A stretch of 64,000 bases of DNA from Pyrinomonadaceae bacterium (GTDB lineage: Bacteria > Acidobacteriota > Blastocatellia > Pyrinomonadales > Pyrinomonadaceae). The DNA lies in contig DASUNM010000023.1 in the NCBI GenBank assembly GCA_036277115.1, positions 1,240,001-1,304,000 of the forward strand. Direction: 5' to 3'. Below the pieces are notes generated by a model, which saw only the letters and a program-made list of their open reading frames with translations, had not been told where the DNA came from and did no database searches. The position numbers and the translations under genes were made by a program. Of this stretch, positions 53,600-61,971 are shown piece by piece (the first letter of the stretch is position 1; every line of letters starts with the position of its first letter).

Positions 53600-55645
53600 A
53601 TGTTTGACCTAACTGAGGAGACTATAGCGCCGAGCGATCCTTACCGTTGGATGGAAGAAGATACGCCCGCCTTACGAACGTGGCTACTGGCGCAGCACGA
53701 ATACGCCATGGCCCAACTTTCTTCCGTGCCGGCTCGCGAAGGTATCCTCCGGCGCCTGCACGAGTTGATGCGCGCCAGCGCCATGGGCTCCATCACCAAA
53801 GCGGGAGAACGATGCTTCTTTCGCCAGCGTTTCGAGGACCAGGAACTTTCGGCGCTCTATTGCCGGGACACACCGCAAAGTGAACCACGACTGCTGCTCG
53901 ATCCGAATGAGCTGATTTCCGACCGTAGTATTACGCTGGCAGACACGCATCCATCTCCCGACGGCTCGCTAATCGCATATCGTCTTTCCACATCCGGAAG
54001 CTCCCGCATGTCGCTTCATGTAATGGACGTGACCAGTAAGGAAGTGCTGCCAGACGTGATTCCTGGTGACGTAAATCCAGTCGCGCACGCATGGCACACC
54101 AGGAACCGAGTTGCGTGGCTACCTGATAACAGCGGCTTTTACTATACGCGCTGCCCCGGCTCCACACCGGCCGAAGACGCGCGCTTCCACCATAAACTCT
54201 ACTTTCATCGGCTTGGTGATGATTGGCGCGGGGACACTTTGGTGTTTGGTGAATCTCTTAAACGAGAGCAGGCGCCGTACCCCGTGATTTCATTCGATGG
54301 CCGCTATCTTGCGGTCGTGGTGCAGGACATGTCAGGTCTCTTACCGTGCTCTGAGCTGTACCTTCTTGATCGCGAGGATCAGCAACCGAAATTTGTTTCT
54401 ATTGTTCGCGGTGTCCAGGCCTTTATCGGCGCCGTCGCGTTGCATCGAGACAGTCTCTACATTCAGACAAATCACGAGGCTCCGCTGGGAAAAGTCACGG
54501 CGATCAAACTCGCGAACATTGCCGCCGGAAAGCTCGATAGCACCACCGTAATCCCCGAGGGGTCATATCCGCTGCGGGCCTGGGCCACGGTTGGGAATTA
54601 CCTTTTTGTCGAGACGGTCGAGGACGTGTCCTCACGACTGCGCGTGCATGAGCTGGGGGGAAAGCTGGTCAGGGAAATCGAACTGCCCGGCATCGGCAGT
54701 ATTGATGCGTTAATTGCCGCGCCCGATTCGGACGAACTGCTAATTTCGTTTTCCTCGTTTCTGATGCCCAGAGTTGTATATCGCATCAACCTCGAAACTC
54801 TGACCTACACGTTCCATCATCAAGCCAAGGTGCCTTTTGAGGCGGACGGGTTTGAACTCGAGCAGGTTTGGTTTGAATCGCGCGACAAAACCCGGGTGCC
54901 GATGTTTCTGCTTCATAGAAAAGGGATCGAGCGCGACGGCAACAATGCTGCCGTAATCCATGGATATGGCGGCTTTGGAGTTAGCCTCTTGCCGGCGTTT
55001 ACCCCACAGGTGATTCCCTTCCTTGAGCGCGGCGGAATTTATGCAATCGTCAATGCGCGAGGAGGCGGCGAGTTTGGCGAAGAGTGGCATCGCGCCGGCA
55101 TGCGCGAAAATAAACAGAACGTCTTCGATGATTTCATCGCCGCCGGCGAGTGGTTGATTGCCGAAGGTTATACCCAAGCCTCAAGACTGGGCTGTTTCGG
55201 ATGGAGTAATGGAGGTTTATCTGTCCACGCCGTTGCGGTGCAGCGGCCGGATCTCTGGAGGGCTGTGGTCACCGGCGCGCCGGTTACCGACATGGCCCGC
55301 TTTCATAAAGCGCACGGCGGCCAACATTGGATCGCCGACTATGGTTCTCCTGAAGACCCGGATGATCTGAACTTCCTGTTGCAATACAGTCCCTATCACA
55401 CGCTGCCACAGCAGATCGAAGCCCCTGCGATACTTACTGTGGCCCCCGAAAATGACGACCGCGTCGCTCCCTGGCATAGTTACAAAATGCACGCCGCATG
55501 GCTGGCCGCAAGCGTGTCTGGGCGACCGATCCTCTTGCGCGGAGAACAGCAGGCGGGACATCGAGGTAGCCCCGCAGTTAGCAAAACGGTGGCGCGCTAT
55601 GCCGATATCTGGGCGTTCTTTTTTTGGCAACTCGGCCTCGACTGA
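53600..55645 (+). CDS. Prolyl oligopeptidase-family serine peptidase (S9A)
   Basis: This 681-residue enzyme has a seven-bladed propeller (about 60-400) and a C-terminal alpha/beta hydrolase domain. The catalytic triad is visible: Ser536 in GCFGWSNGGLSVHAVAV, Asp in APENDDRVAPWHSYKM near residue 620, and His in QQAGHRGSPAV near residue 655. YGGFGVSLLPAFTP and ARGGGEFGEEWHRAG are family signatures for the oxyanion and substrate regions. It cleaves short proline-containing peptides. No signal peptide is present, so it is probably cytoplasmic. Confidence 0.93.
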   Translation: MFDLTEETIAPSDPYRWMEEDTPALRTWLLAQHEYAMAQLSSVPAREGILRRLHELMRASAMGSITKAGERCFFRQRFEDQELSALYCRDTPQSEPRLLLDPNELISDRSITLADTHPSPDGSLIAYRLSTSGSSRMSLHVMDVTSKEVLPDVIPGDVNPVAHAWHTRNRVAWLPDNSGFYYTRCPGSTPAEDARFHHKLYFHRLGDDWRGDTLVFGESLKREQAPYPVISFDGRYLAVVVQDMSGLLPCSELYLLDREDQQPKFVSIVRGVQAFIGAVALHRDSLYIQTNHEAPLGKVTAIKLANIAAGKLDSTTVIPEGSYPLRAWATVGNYLFVETVEDVSSRLRVHELGGKLVREIELPGIGSIDALIAAPDSDELLISFSSFLMPRVVYRINLETLTYTFHHQAKVPFEADGFELEQVWFESRDKTRVPMFLLHRKGIERDGNNAAVIHGYGGFGVSLLPAFTPQVIPFLERGGIYAIVNARGGGEFGEEWHRAGMRENKQNVFDDFIAAGEWLIAEGYTQASRLGCFGWSNGGLSVHAVAVQRPDLWRAVVTGAPVTDMARFHKAHGGQHWIADYGSPEDPDDLNFLLQYSPYHTLPQQIEAPAILTVAPENDDRVAPWHSYKMHAAWLAASVSGRPILLRGEQQAGHRGSPAVSKTVARYADIWAFFFWQLGLD

Positions 55646-55659
55646 AGCCACGGATAGGG

Positions 55660-55701
55660 ATTGGGAAGTACCGTGGCGATCGCCTCAAGGTACTTCCCAA
55701 T
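55660..55701. terminator. Bidirectional 13-bp hairpin between convergent genes
   Basis: ATTGGGAAGTACC (55660-55672) and GGTACTTCCCAAT (55689-55701) are perfectly complementary over a 16-base loop. It sits in the 83-base gap between the convergent peptidase gene and the haem-motif lipoprotein gene, so it can end both transcripts. Confidence 0.6.
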
Positions 55702-55728
55702 GTCGGTCTGCTGGAACGGTGTGCGGTT

Positions 55729-57225
55729 CTACTGGGCGTTTTGTGGGATGGCCCAGGAGAAGTCCGTGCGTGTAAACCCGGCGAACCTTGGATCGATTGG
55801 CTTGCCTCCTTGGCCAAACGAAATCGGCTTCTTGTAATCGGGAGGGTAGGGCAGCGTCGTCGGGTTCGCACTGGGAGGTGGATTTTGATTAGTGATTGGA
55901 GGACCCGATACCGTAGCGGTGCCGTGGCAGCTCACGCAGTTGCTCTGCAACCCGTCAGGGATACCGGCGTTGGTGGCAGTTTCCAGGAATGGATTAAAAC
56001 AGACGACCATCTTGGTTGAGGCGTTACCTTGCGTCTGGTTATATGCCGAACACGAAGCGTAGTTGCGCCAGGGGCCTTTAACATTCGCGGTCATGCCGTC
56101 CTTGCTGCCAGGAAATTTGTTCGGAGTATCCGGCCCGGGTTGCCAATAGAAGGTCTGCCAGGTCCAGTTAATGATTTCCTTGCTGTTCACGTGCATGCCG
56201 CCGAGCACTCCGTAGTCGCCTGCCGCCGCCGTGCCGCCACTGCCGCCAACACCTTTTTGAACAGCGTTCCACGAGGCGGCTTCGTCAGCGTTCATTTTGA
56301 AACTGTAAATCGTTGAGAGCGGCGCGTAGAGGTATTTGGTTTTGTCGCACGCGTAGGGCATCGCGACCGCCTGGGCGATTTGCTGCGGCGTCGCCAGTAC
56401 CGGAGCCACATCGGGTCCGCCCGTGTTGGCGGGGTCCAACAGTACGCAGGTCGTCCAGGTATTAGGTGTCGGGGCGGTCGGCAACGTGCTGCCTGCCGGA
56501 CCCTGCCACAGCGGCATCGGTGTAAGCCCGGTTGCCTTAACCAGGAATATGACGGGTTTGGTTTCAATGCCGGCAAAGCCGGGCGCGCTGGAAGTCGACG
56601 GCTGGTACGGGGCCTCCTCGACCTTTCGATCCACCGTTGCGGTGCCCGATGGCCAGGCATTATTCAATGCGATCAAACTTGACACCGACGTGTAGTTGTA
56701 AGGGCCTCCCGTGCCCGGACCCGCATGTTGCGCGTTAAGGTACTGGGCCATCGACGGGTTGAACTTATTGAAGGATACGACCTGTGTGTCGGGAGCAGGG
56801 GCCGACGAGCCCTTCAGTTGTGCGCTATGGGTAAATTGCGAAGGCACTCTGAACGGGCGCGAGGGCCGCGCGACGCCCTTGCCGCAAGTGCCGCCGAAGA
56901 CGTCCGCGGTGCCGCACCAGGTTTCCCAGTACGGTAGTTTTGAACCGTCAGGATCAGTCTGGCCAGAGTCGGCCGTCATCCCTGCCCACATGTCCCAGGT
57001 ATGTTGAGTGATCTTCGCAATCTCCCACTGATCGGCCCAGCCCTGGATCTGGGCACGGTCACCCGGGTAACCATAACCTGCCGGAATGTCCGCAGCCGTG
57101 ATGCCGGCGGCGCGCGTTGCGGCTGGGGTCGGTGTGGATGTTTGAGTGGATGGAGACTGTTGGCAGGACGTAGCGACCAAGGCCAGGGCAAAGACCAAAA
57201 CAGATGCGAACGAAGATAGTTTCAT
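55729..57225 (-). CDS. Probable lipoprotein with single c-type haem motif (CVSCHG)
   Basis: This protein of about 498 residues starts at ATG 57225 with CAGGAGAG upstream. An export signal ends in ALVATSC, a likely lipobox (residues about 3-21), followed by a Thr/Pro-rich linker. QHTWDMWAGMTADSGQTDPD and WQTFYWQPGPDTPNKFPGS lie in the body. The haem-binding site LQSNCVSCHGTATVSG is near residue 445. It is a divergent paralog in plan of the gene at 49647. Both may be outer-membrane-linked electron carriers or oxidoreductases. It is divergent from a sigma-factor gene at 57593 and may be under its control. Confidence 0.72.
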   Translation of the reverse strand: MKLSSFASVLVFALALVATSCQQSPSTQTSTPTPAATRAAGITAADIPAGYGYPGDRAQIQGWADQWEIAKITQHTWDMWAGMTADSGQTDPDGSKLPYWETWCGTADVFGGTCGKGVARPSRPFRVPSQFTHSAQLKGSSAPAPDTQVVSFNKFNPSMAQYLNAQHAGPGTGGPYNYTSVSSLIALNNAWPSGTATVDRKVEEAPYQPSTSSAPGFAGIETKPVIFLVKATGLTPMPLWQGPAGSTLPTAPTPNTWTTCVLLDPANTGGPDVAPVLATPQQIAQAVAMPYACDKTKYLYAPLSTIYSFKMNADEAASWNAVQKGVGGSGGTAAAGDYGVLGGMHVNSKEIINWTWQTFYWQPGPDTPNKFPGSKDGMTANVKGPWRNYASCSAYNQTQGNASTKMVVCFNPFLETATNAGIPDGLQSNCVSCHGTATVSGPPITNQNPPPSANPTTLPYPPDYKKPISFGQGGKPIDPRFAGFTRTDFSWAIPQNAQ

Positions 57226-57592
57226 GGAACTCTCCTGGGTCGTTAGGACATCGTGATCCGTCGAGGCTCGCACTTCTATCACCCGAAAGGAGCATGGGTC
57301 TGTGCGCTAAGAGACATAACTTCATTTAACAAAACGAATCGAAACAAAAGACGTCGGTGATCCTGGGCTTACTTTTTCTCCCATCAATTCGAAAGGCGAG
57401 TATCCTTTCTATTAATTCGTTACGAGCGAAACGCACGGGCGACCGCGCACGAGGCTCCACCAATAAAACTACAGTTTAGGCAAAAACGCCTCGTTCGTTC
57501 CGTCCACCAACTGAACAAAGCTTGCAGTCGCCAGAGCGACGGGCTTGCTTTGCAACAGTTCTTTGCCAATATAATACGCTCATCTTGATTGA
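57226..57592. promoter_or_regulatory. Divergent promoter region between the haem-motif lipoprotein and the sigma factor
   Basis: No gene was found here. TATAAT at 57570-57575 is a perfect -10, with TTGCTT at 57545-57550 as a possible -35 (19-base spacing). It would start transcription very close to the sigma-factor GTG at 57593, giving a short leader. No clear promoter was seen for the minus-strand gene. Confidence 0.45.
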
Positions 57593-58636
57593 GTGCCCCT
57601 TCTCCGCGTGACCAATTCGTCTGCTGCACAAGTCCTGGCCGGCTGCGGCGATCAAATCGACGCGATTTATCAGGAGTGCGTTACCGCGAACCCCTCGTTT
57701 GGTGTCGCACCAGATGACTTCTCAGCAGCTCTCGCGGGCGCGGTGGAGAAATACGCGGACTGCCTGGGTCCTGGCGGCCGCACCTCAGTGCGCAAGGTTC
57801 GACAATTCATCAAGGAGCTTCAACACGCGGATCTCTATCTGGCTCTGGCGTGCGCCCGCGGCAACGAGAGCGCCTGGTGGGAATTCGATCGGCGCTATCG
57901 TTCGTTTGTCGAGCGGCTGGCACGGCACTTACTAAACACACGCGCCAACGCGGACGAGGTAATCGATCACATTTATGCGGAATTATTTGGAACGAAGATC
58001 GTCGATGGAAACAGGCAGTCGAAATTCAGAACGTACACGGGCCGCGGAACTTTGCAGGGATGGCTGCGCGCGGTCGTTTCGCATGCGGTGATCGATTTTT
58101 ACCGGCGACGGCAGGACGAGGTCTCGTTGGACAACCTCGAAGAGATCGGCGAGGAACCGAGGATGCGCCATTCGCGCGCGTCGCATGCGCATCGGGCTGA
58201 GGAATCAATGTTGGCGAGTGTGGTACGCGAACGTTATCGGACGGCCACGGTGGCTGCGCTGGATCAGGCGCTGGCCACGCTCGACGATCACGAGAAACTC
58301 CTGCTGCTGTATTACCACGTAGATGGTTTGAAGCTGCGCGAAATCGCGGGGCTGGTACAGGAACCGATGTCGCCGATCCGCCGCTGGTTTCAGCGACGCG
58401 CGCGTTCCGGCCGCGTGCACGAATCGACGGTGATGCGTTGGTTAGAGAAAGCTTATGAGAAGGTCGCGGATCGTTTTGCGGAGGAACTCGCTCACAAGCA
58501 CCAATTGAGCACCGAGGAGATCGAGATCTGCATGTCAATCGCGACCGAAGATCTGGGTCATGGTCTCAACTTAAAGGCAATGACATCGGGTGAAACGGGT
58601 TTTGGCAAAGTAAAAGCCGCCGAAGGAACTTCATAG
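57593..58636 (+). CDS. RNA polymerase sigma-70-family (ECF-like) sigma factor
   Basis: This 347-residue protein shows sigma region 2 as RFRTYTGRGTLQGWLRAVVS-like residues (about 143-165) and SHAVIDFYRRRQDEVSLDNL near residue 165. Region 4 is LDDHEKLLLLYYHVDGLKLREI-like near residue 230, followed by AGLVQEPMSPIRRWFQRRAR. N-terminal (about 1-75) and C-terminal extensions make it longer than ECF factors (about 190), as in sigma factors of soil Acidobacteria and Myxobacteria. GTG 57593 is used. The next gene, one base away, is a putative anti-sigma factor. Confidence 0.82.
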   Translation: MPLLRVTNSSAAQVLAGCGDQIDAIYQECVTANPSFGVAPDDFSAALAGAVEKYADCLGPGGRTSVRKVRQFIKELQHADLYLALACARGNESAWWEFDRRYRSFVERLARHLLNTRANADEVIDHIYAELFGTKIVDGNRQSKFRTYTGRGTLQGWLRAVVSHAVIDFYRRRQDEVSLDNLEEIGEEPRMRHSRASHAHRAEESMLASVVRERYRTATVAALDQALATLDDHEKLLLLYYHVDGLKLREIAGLVQEPMSPIRRWFQRRARSGRVHESTVMRWLEKAYEKVADRFAEELAHKHQLSTEEIEICMSIATEDLGHGLNLKAMTSGETGFGKVKAAEGTS

Positions 58637-58637
58637 A

Positions 58638-59054
58638 GTGACGGCCGAATTAAACAAAAAGGACCGCATGCGGGAGATCGTCGCGCAACGCTTGAAGTCT
58701 GTGGCGGTGTTCGAACTGTCGAACCTGCCGGCCGGCGCGCACTTTGATGAAGACTTGATTGCCGCATTCGTCGAAGGCCGTCTGACGGATACCGAATGCA
58801 AACCCGTCCTGTCACACCTGGCTGCGTGCGGTTTATGCCGCCGCACTTCGGCGCAGTTTGTTCAGCTCGAAAACCAAATAGATGATGAACCAGTGGAAGC
58901 GCCCGAGGAGACCGGCAGACTTGAAGCGCTGTTGTCGCGATTACGCTCGGCGGTTCCATCGGCAAACGATGAGGTTGTGTTTGCGTATAACTCTGAAGAG
59001 ACGCGCGAGACCGAGGAATCTAATGAAATACCGAACACTCCTAACGGCGACTAA
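58638..59054 (+). CDS. Putative zinc-finger anti-sigma factor
   Basis: This 138-residue protein contains HLAACGLCRRTSAQF near residue 57 (His-x3-Cys-x2-Cys), the zf-HC2 motif of ZAS-type anti-sigma factors. FDEDLIAAFVEGRLTDTE precedes it, as usual. The C-terminus is acidic (EETRETEESNE) with no membrane segment, so it is a cytosolic regulator. Translation starts at GTG 58638, one base after the sigma stop, so it is co-expressed with and probably inhibits the sigma factor. Its end overlaps the convergent POTRA gene by three bases. Confidence 0.8.
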   Translation: MTAELNKKDRMREIVAQRLKSVAVFELSNLPAGAHFDEDLIAAFVEGRLTDTECKPVLSHLAACGLCRRTSAQFVQLENQIDDEPVEAPEETGRLEALLSRLRSAVPSANDEVVFAYNSEETRETEESNEIPNTPNGD

Positions 59055-59923
59055 TAACCGCGCAAGGTGACATCGCGTCTCGACAGCTTGATGACGACAT
59101 CAACCAGCTTCTCTTTTTCATCAGTTCGATAATCAACATCTTTGTCTCTGTCGACGCGATTGAACCATCCCGTCTCATTGATTCGCCGGATACTCTCATC
59201 AAACGATTTCTGGCTATAGACATCGCCTTCGCGCACCAGCAGTAAATGCCGCACTGCGCTTTCCGGCAAATTGTCACCTTTAAAAGAGATATTCCTCAGC
59301 GTGAACTGTTGTCCCTCGTCAACGATGATCTTGAAGTCGACGACACCTTCCGCGTCGCCCGGCTGCGTCCGAAACGTGGGAGCAATTTCGGCGGTGTATT
59401 GAATGAAACCTTTGTCGCCATAGATGGCCCTCAGGTCTTCGAATAATGTCTTGGCGATCTTCTCTCCGCTGGGAATGTCGCCGCGCTTCATGCCGAGCAT
59501 TTTGTGAATCTCGGCTTCGGGCACTTGATTGGCGCCCTCAATTTCCAGATTCCCAACCCGGTAAAGAATGCCCTCGTGAGATTCGATAGTGATAACCACC
59601 GCTTGTGCGTCTCGTTGAACTTTTGGTTCGCCAAACCTCGCCTGAAGAAACCCCTGCGATCTTTCGTAATTGGCCACATCACGCAGGCAATATTCAAACA
59701 CGTCTGAGCGAAAGAGATTGGGGTCGTCCTTTTGGAAACCCGCGATGCATTGCTTGATTTTCGCTGTCAGCAACGATCCGTCGAACAGGCGATTGCCTTC
59801 AAATCGTATCTCGGCTATCTCAAGACGAGGGGCTGATGTGGTTGGCGATGTCGATTGCGCGCTAACTCTGGATGCGCCGATCAGAACTAACCCGAAGGCC
59901 AAAAGGAAGGTGGCGTTTTTCAT
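59051..59923 (-). CDS. POTRA-domain protein lacking a beta-barrel
   Basis: This 290-residue exported protein has a signal peptide (FLLAFGLVLIGASRVSA) and three POTRA-like repeats: EIAEIRFEGNRLFDGSLLTA near 36, YRVGNLEIEGANQVPEAEI near 125, and FTLRNISFKGDNLPESAVR near 210. In BamA-type proteins these precede a 16-strand barrel, but this gene ends after the repeats. It may be a soluble periplasmic chaperone-like factor, or the barrel may be encoded elsewhere. The neighbours give no hint. Confidence 0.82.
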   Translation of the reverse strand: MKNATFLLAFGLVLIGASRVSAQSTSPTTSAPRLEIAEIRFEGNRLFDGSLLTAKIKQCIAGFQKDDPNLFRSDVFEYCLRDVANYERSQGFLQARFGEPKVQRDAQAVVITIESHEGILYRVGNLEIEGANQVPEAEIHKMLGMKRGDIPSGEKIAKTLFEDLRAIYGDKGFIQYTAEIAPTFRTQPGDAEGVVDFKIIVDEGQQFTLRNISFKGDNLPESAVRHLLLVREGDVYSQKSFDESIRRINETGWFNRVDRDKDVDYRTDEKEKLVDVVIKLSRRDVTLRGY

Positions 59924-59964
59924 CGAAAACTCCTATAGCGGGCAGAATATCGATAATCAGCTTG

Positions 59965-61275
59965 TTAGAGGGCTGACGCTCCGGAAACGGTTGGCTTCAA
60001 TCTTTTCGCATACAGCGGAAACTTTGCGGTTAGTTCCGCCACGTCGCGGCGGACTTCATTGCGCACCTGTTCGGATTCCGGTTCGCGAACGATAGCCGCA
60101 ATCATGCGTCCGATCTCGTGCATCTCCGGTTCTTTCATCCCGCGCGTGGTCACGGCCGGCGTGCCGATACGCAGTCCCGACGCCACGAAAGGCTTGTTCT
60201 GATCGAAAGGAATGGTGTTCTTGTTAACGGTGATGTGCGCGTCTTCAAGAGCTTTCTCAGCGACCTTACCGGTAATTCCCTTCCCGTCCATCCACACATC
60301 GACAAGCATCAGGTGATTGTCCGTGCCACCTGAGACGATGCGCAGTCCCTGCTCCTGCAATTCCGCCGCCAGCACTTTCGCGTTCGCGAGAATTTGCCGC
60401 TGATATTCTTTGAAGTCGTCGCGCAGAGCTTCACCGAAGGCGACGGCCTTCGCCGCGATGATGTGCACTAACGGTCCGCCCTGCACTCCGGGAAACAAAC
60501 GGCGATCGATCTCTTTCGCGTGTTCGGCTTTGCAGAGAATCAATCCGCCGCGCGGCCCGCGCAGAGTTTTGTGCGTCGTGGTGGTCACATAATCGGCGTG
60601 GGGGACGGGTGATGGATGCAGACCGGCGACGACCGGGCCGGCGATGTGCGCAATATCCGCGAACATCCGCGCGCCGACGCTCTTAGCGATCTCGCCAATG
60701 CGTTTGAAATCGATAATACGCGGATACGCCGAAGCACCACAGACAAGCAACTTTGGCTTGTGTTCTTCGGCAAGTCGCTGCAATTCGTCGTAGTCAATAG
60801 TCTCGGTCTCGCGCGAAACGCCATAGTCGGCGACCTTGTAACTCAAGCCGGAGAAATTCAAAGGATGTCCGTGGGTGAGGTGTCCTCCATGCGACAGATT
60901 CATTCCCAAAATTTGATCACCGTACTGGATCGCCGCGAGATAGACAGACATGTTTGCCTGCGCGCCGCTGTGCGGTTGCACATTCGCGTGGTCGGCGCCG
61001 AACAATTCCTTGGCGCGATCGATCGCCGCTTGCTCGACAACGTCGGTGTACTCACAGCCTCCGTAGTAACGCTTGCCCGGATAGCCTTCGGCGTACTTAT
61101 TCGTGAAGACAGAGCCGGCCGCTTCAAGCACTGCTTCACTGACAAAGTTTTCGCTGGCGATTAGTTCCAAGCCATCTGCCTGACGCGCGACTTCATTGTC
61201 GATTGCGTTAGCGATCAACGGATCGGTTTCGGCCAGCGGTAGATTAAGAAGATTGGTGTTATTGAATTGACTCAT
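59965..61275 (-). CDS. glyA: Serine hydroxymethyltransferase
   Basis: This 436-residue pyridoxal-phosphate enzyme interconverts serine and glycine with tetrahydrofolate. Motifs include [17 protein letters not shown] near residue 35, [18 protein letters not shown] near residue 55, and the PLP-binding [17 protein letters not shown] near residue 230. ATG 61275 fits the family N-terminus; an earlier start at 61317 lies inside the octamer repeat. It follows rpiB on the same strand and is probably co-transcribed. Confidence 0.97.
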   Translation of the reverse strand: MSQFNNTNLLNLPLAETDPLIANAIDNEVARQADGLELIASENFVSEAVLEAAGSVFTNKYAEGYPGKRYYGGCEYTDVVEQAAIDRAKELFGADHANVQPHSGAQANMSVYLAAIQYGDQILGMNLSHGGHLTHGHPLNFSGLSYKVADYGVSRETETIDYDELQRLAEEHKPKLLVCGASAYPRIIDFKRIGEIAKSVGARMFADIAHIAGPVVAGLHPSPVPHADYVTTTTHKTLRGPRGGLILCKAEHAKEIDRRLFPGVQGGPLVHIIAAKAVAFGEALRDDFKEYQRQILANAKVLAAELQEQGLRIVSGGTDNHLMLVDVWMDGKGITGKVAEKALEDAHITVNKNTIPFDQNKPFVASGLRIGTPAVTTRGMKEPEMHEIGRMIAAIVREPESEQVRNEVRRDVAELTAKFPLYAKRLKPTVSGASAL

Positions 61276-61342
61276 TGAGTCATTGATCCATTGAATCATT
61301 GCCAAACCAATGACCAATGAATCAGTGAATCAATGATTCAAT
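61262..61342. repeat. Inverted pair of octamer arrays (CATTGANT type)
   Basis: The left arm carries CATTGAGT, CATTGATC, CATTGAAT and similar eight-base units. The right arm has AATGAATC, AGTGAATC and AATGATTC. It lies between rpiB and glyA and covers the glyA start region. Unit length is eight here, against seven in the other arrays. Confidence 0.75.
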
Positions 61343-61787
61343 GACCCAGTCCCTTTTCGATCTCGCGGATCTTGTCCACCCTTAGTGAGTGCCGGCCGCC
61401 GTCGAACTTCGCGGCAAACCACGCGCGAACGATCTTGTCGATTTCGTTGAAAGGCGTGCAGCGAGCGGCCAGCGACAACACGTTGGCATCGTTGTGTTCC
61501 CGCGCGAGGCGAGCTACTTCTTCATTCCAGGCGACGGCCGCGCGCACGCCCGGGACTTTGTTCGCCGCAATGGCCATCCCGGTCCCGGAACCACAAACCA
61601 GCAGGCCTTGATCGGCCTCACCGCGGGCGACCTTTTCTGCGACTTTGCGGGCGTAGTCGGGATAATCGACGGACTCAGGCGAAACGGTGCCAAGATCCTC
61701 AAATTGGATTCCCAGTTCAGTCAGCAGCGGCTTAAGCTGCTCCTTCTCCTGATAACCCGCGTGATCAGCTGCAATCGCGATCTTCAT
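61338..61787 (-). CDS. rpiB: Ribose-5-phosphate isomerase B
   Basis: This 149-residue RpiB/LacA-family enzyme converts ribose-5-phosphate to ribulose-5-phosphate. It opens with IAIAADHAGYQEKEQL, contains LLVCGSGTGMAIAANKVPG near residue 65 with the active-site Cys, and HNDANVLSLAARCT near residue 100. Length and motifs match RpiB fully. It is upstream of glyA. Confidence 0.95.
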   Translation of the reverse strand: MKIAIAADHAGYQEKEQLKPLLTELGIQFEDLGTVSPESVDYPDYARKVAEKVARGEADQGLLVCGSGTGMAIAANKVPGVRAAVAWNEEVARLAREHNDANVLSLAARCTPFNEIDKIVRAWFAAKFDGGRHSLRVDKIREIEKGLGH

Positions 61788-61856
61788 TGTGTTTATCTCA
61801 GTTGTTGAAGTTGATGCGATGGTACATCAGCGGTTTCGCGGTCGCAATCAGGCGTT

Positions 61857-61919
61857 AGAGTACCGACTTCAGTCGGCCTAATTGGCGCGACAAAAAAGCC
61901 CGACTAAAGTCGGTACTCT
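61857..61919. repeat. Palindromic doublet (GTACCGACT family)
   Basis: AGAGTACCGACTTCAGTCGG (61857-61876) and CCGACTAAAGTCGGTACTCT (61900-61919) pair at 19 of 20 positions over a 23-base loop containing AAAAAAGCC. Each arm is itself a palindrome around GACTnnAGTC. The doublet lies in the divergent gap between rpiB and proS. Confidence 0.8.
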
Positions 61920-61971
61920 GAACGTCGTCCAAGTTGCGTTGAATGTTTCGCTAAGCGAGAATGCTTCATCT

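Noticed and set aside
57286..57330. Thirteen-codon frame behind AAAGGAGC at about 57290
   Set aside because: Too short and without context; the ribosome-like site is probably chance.
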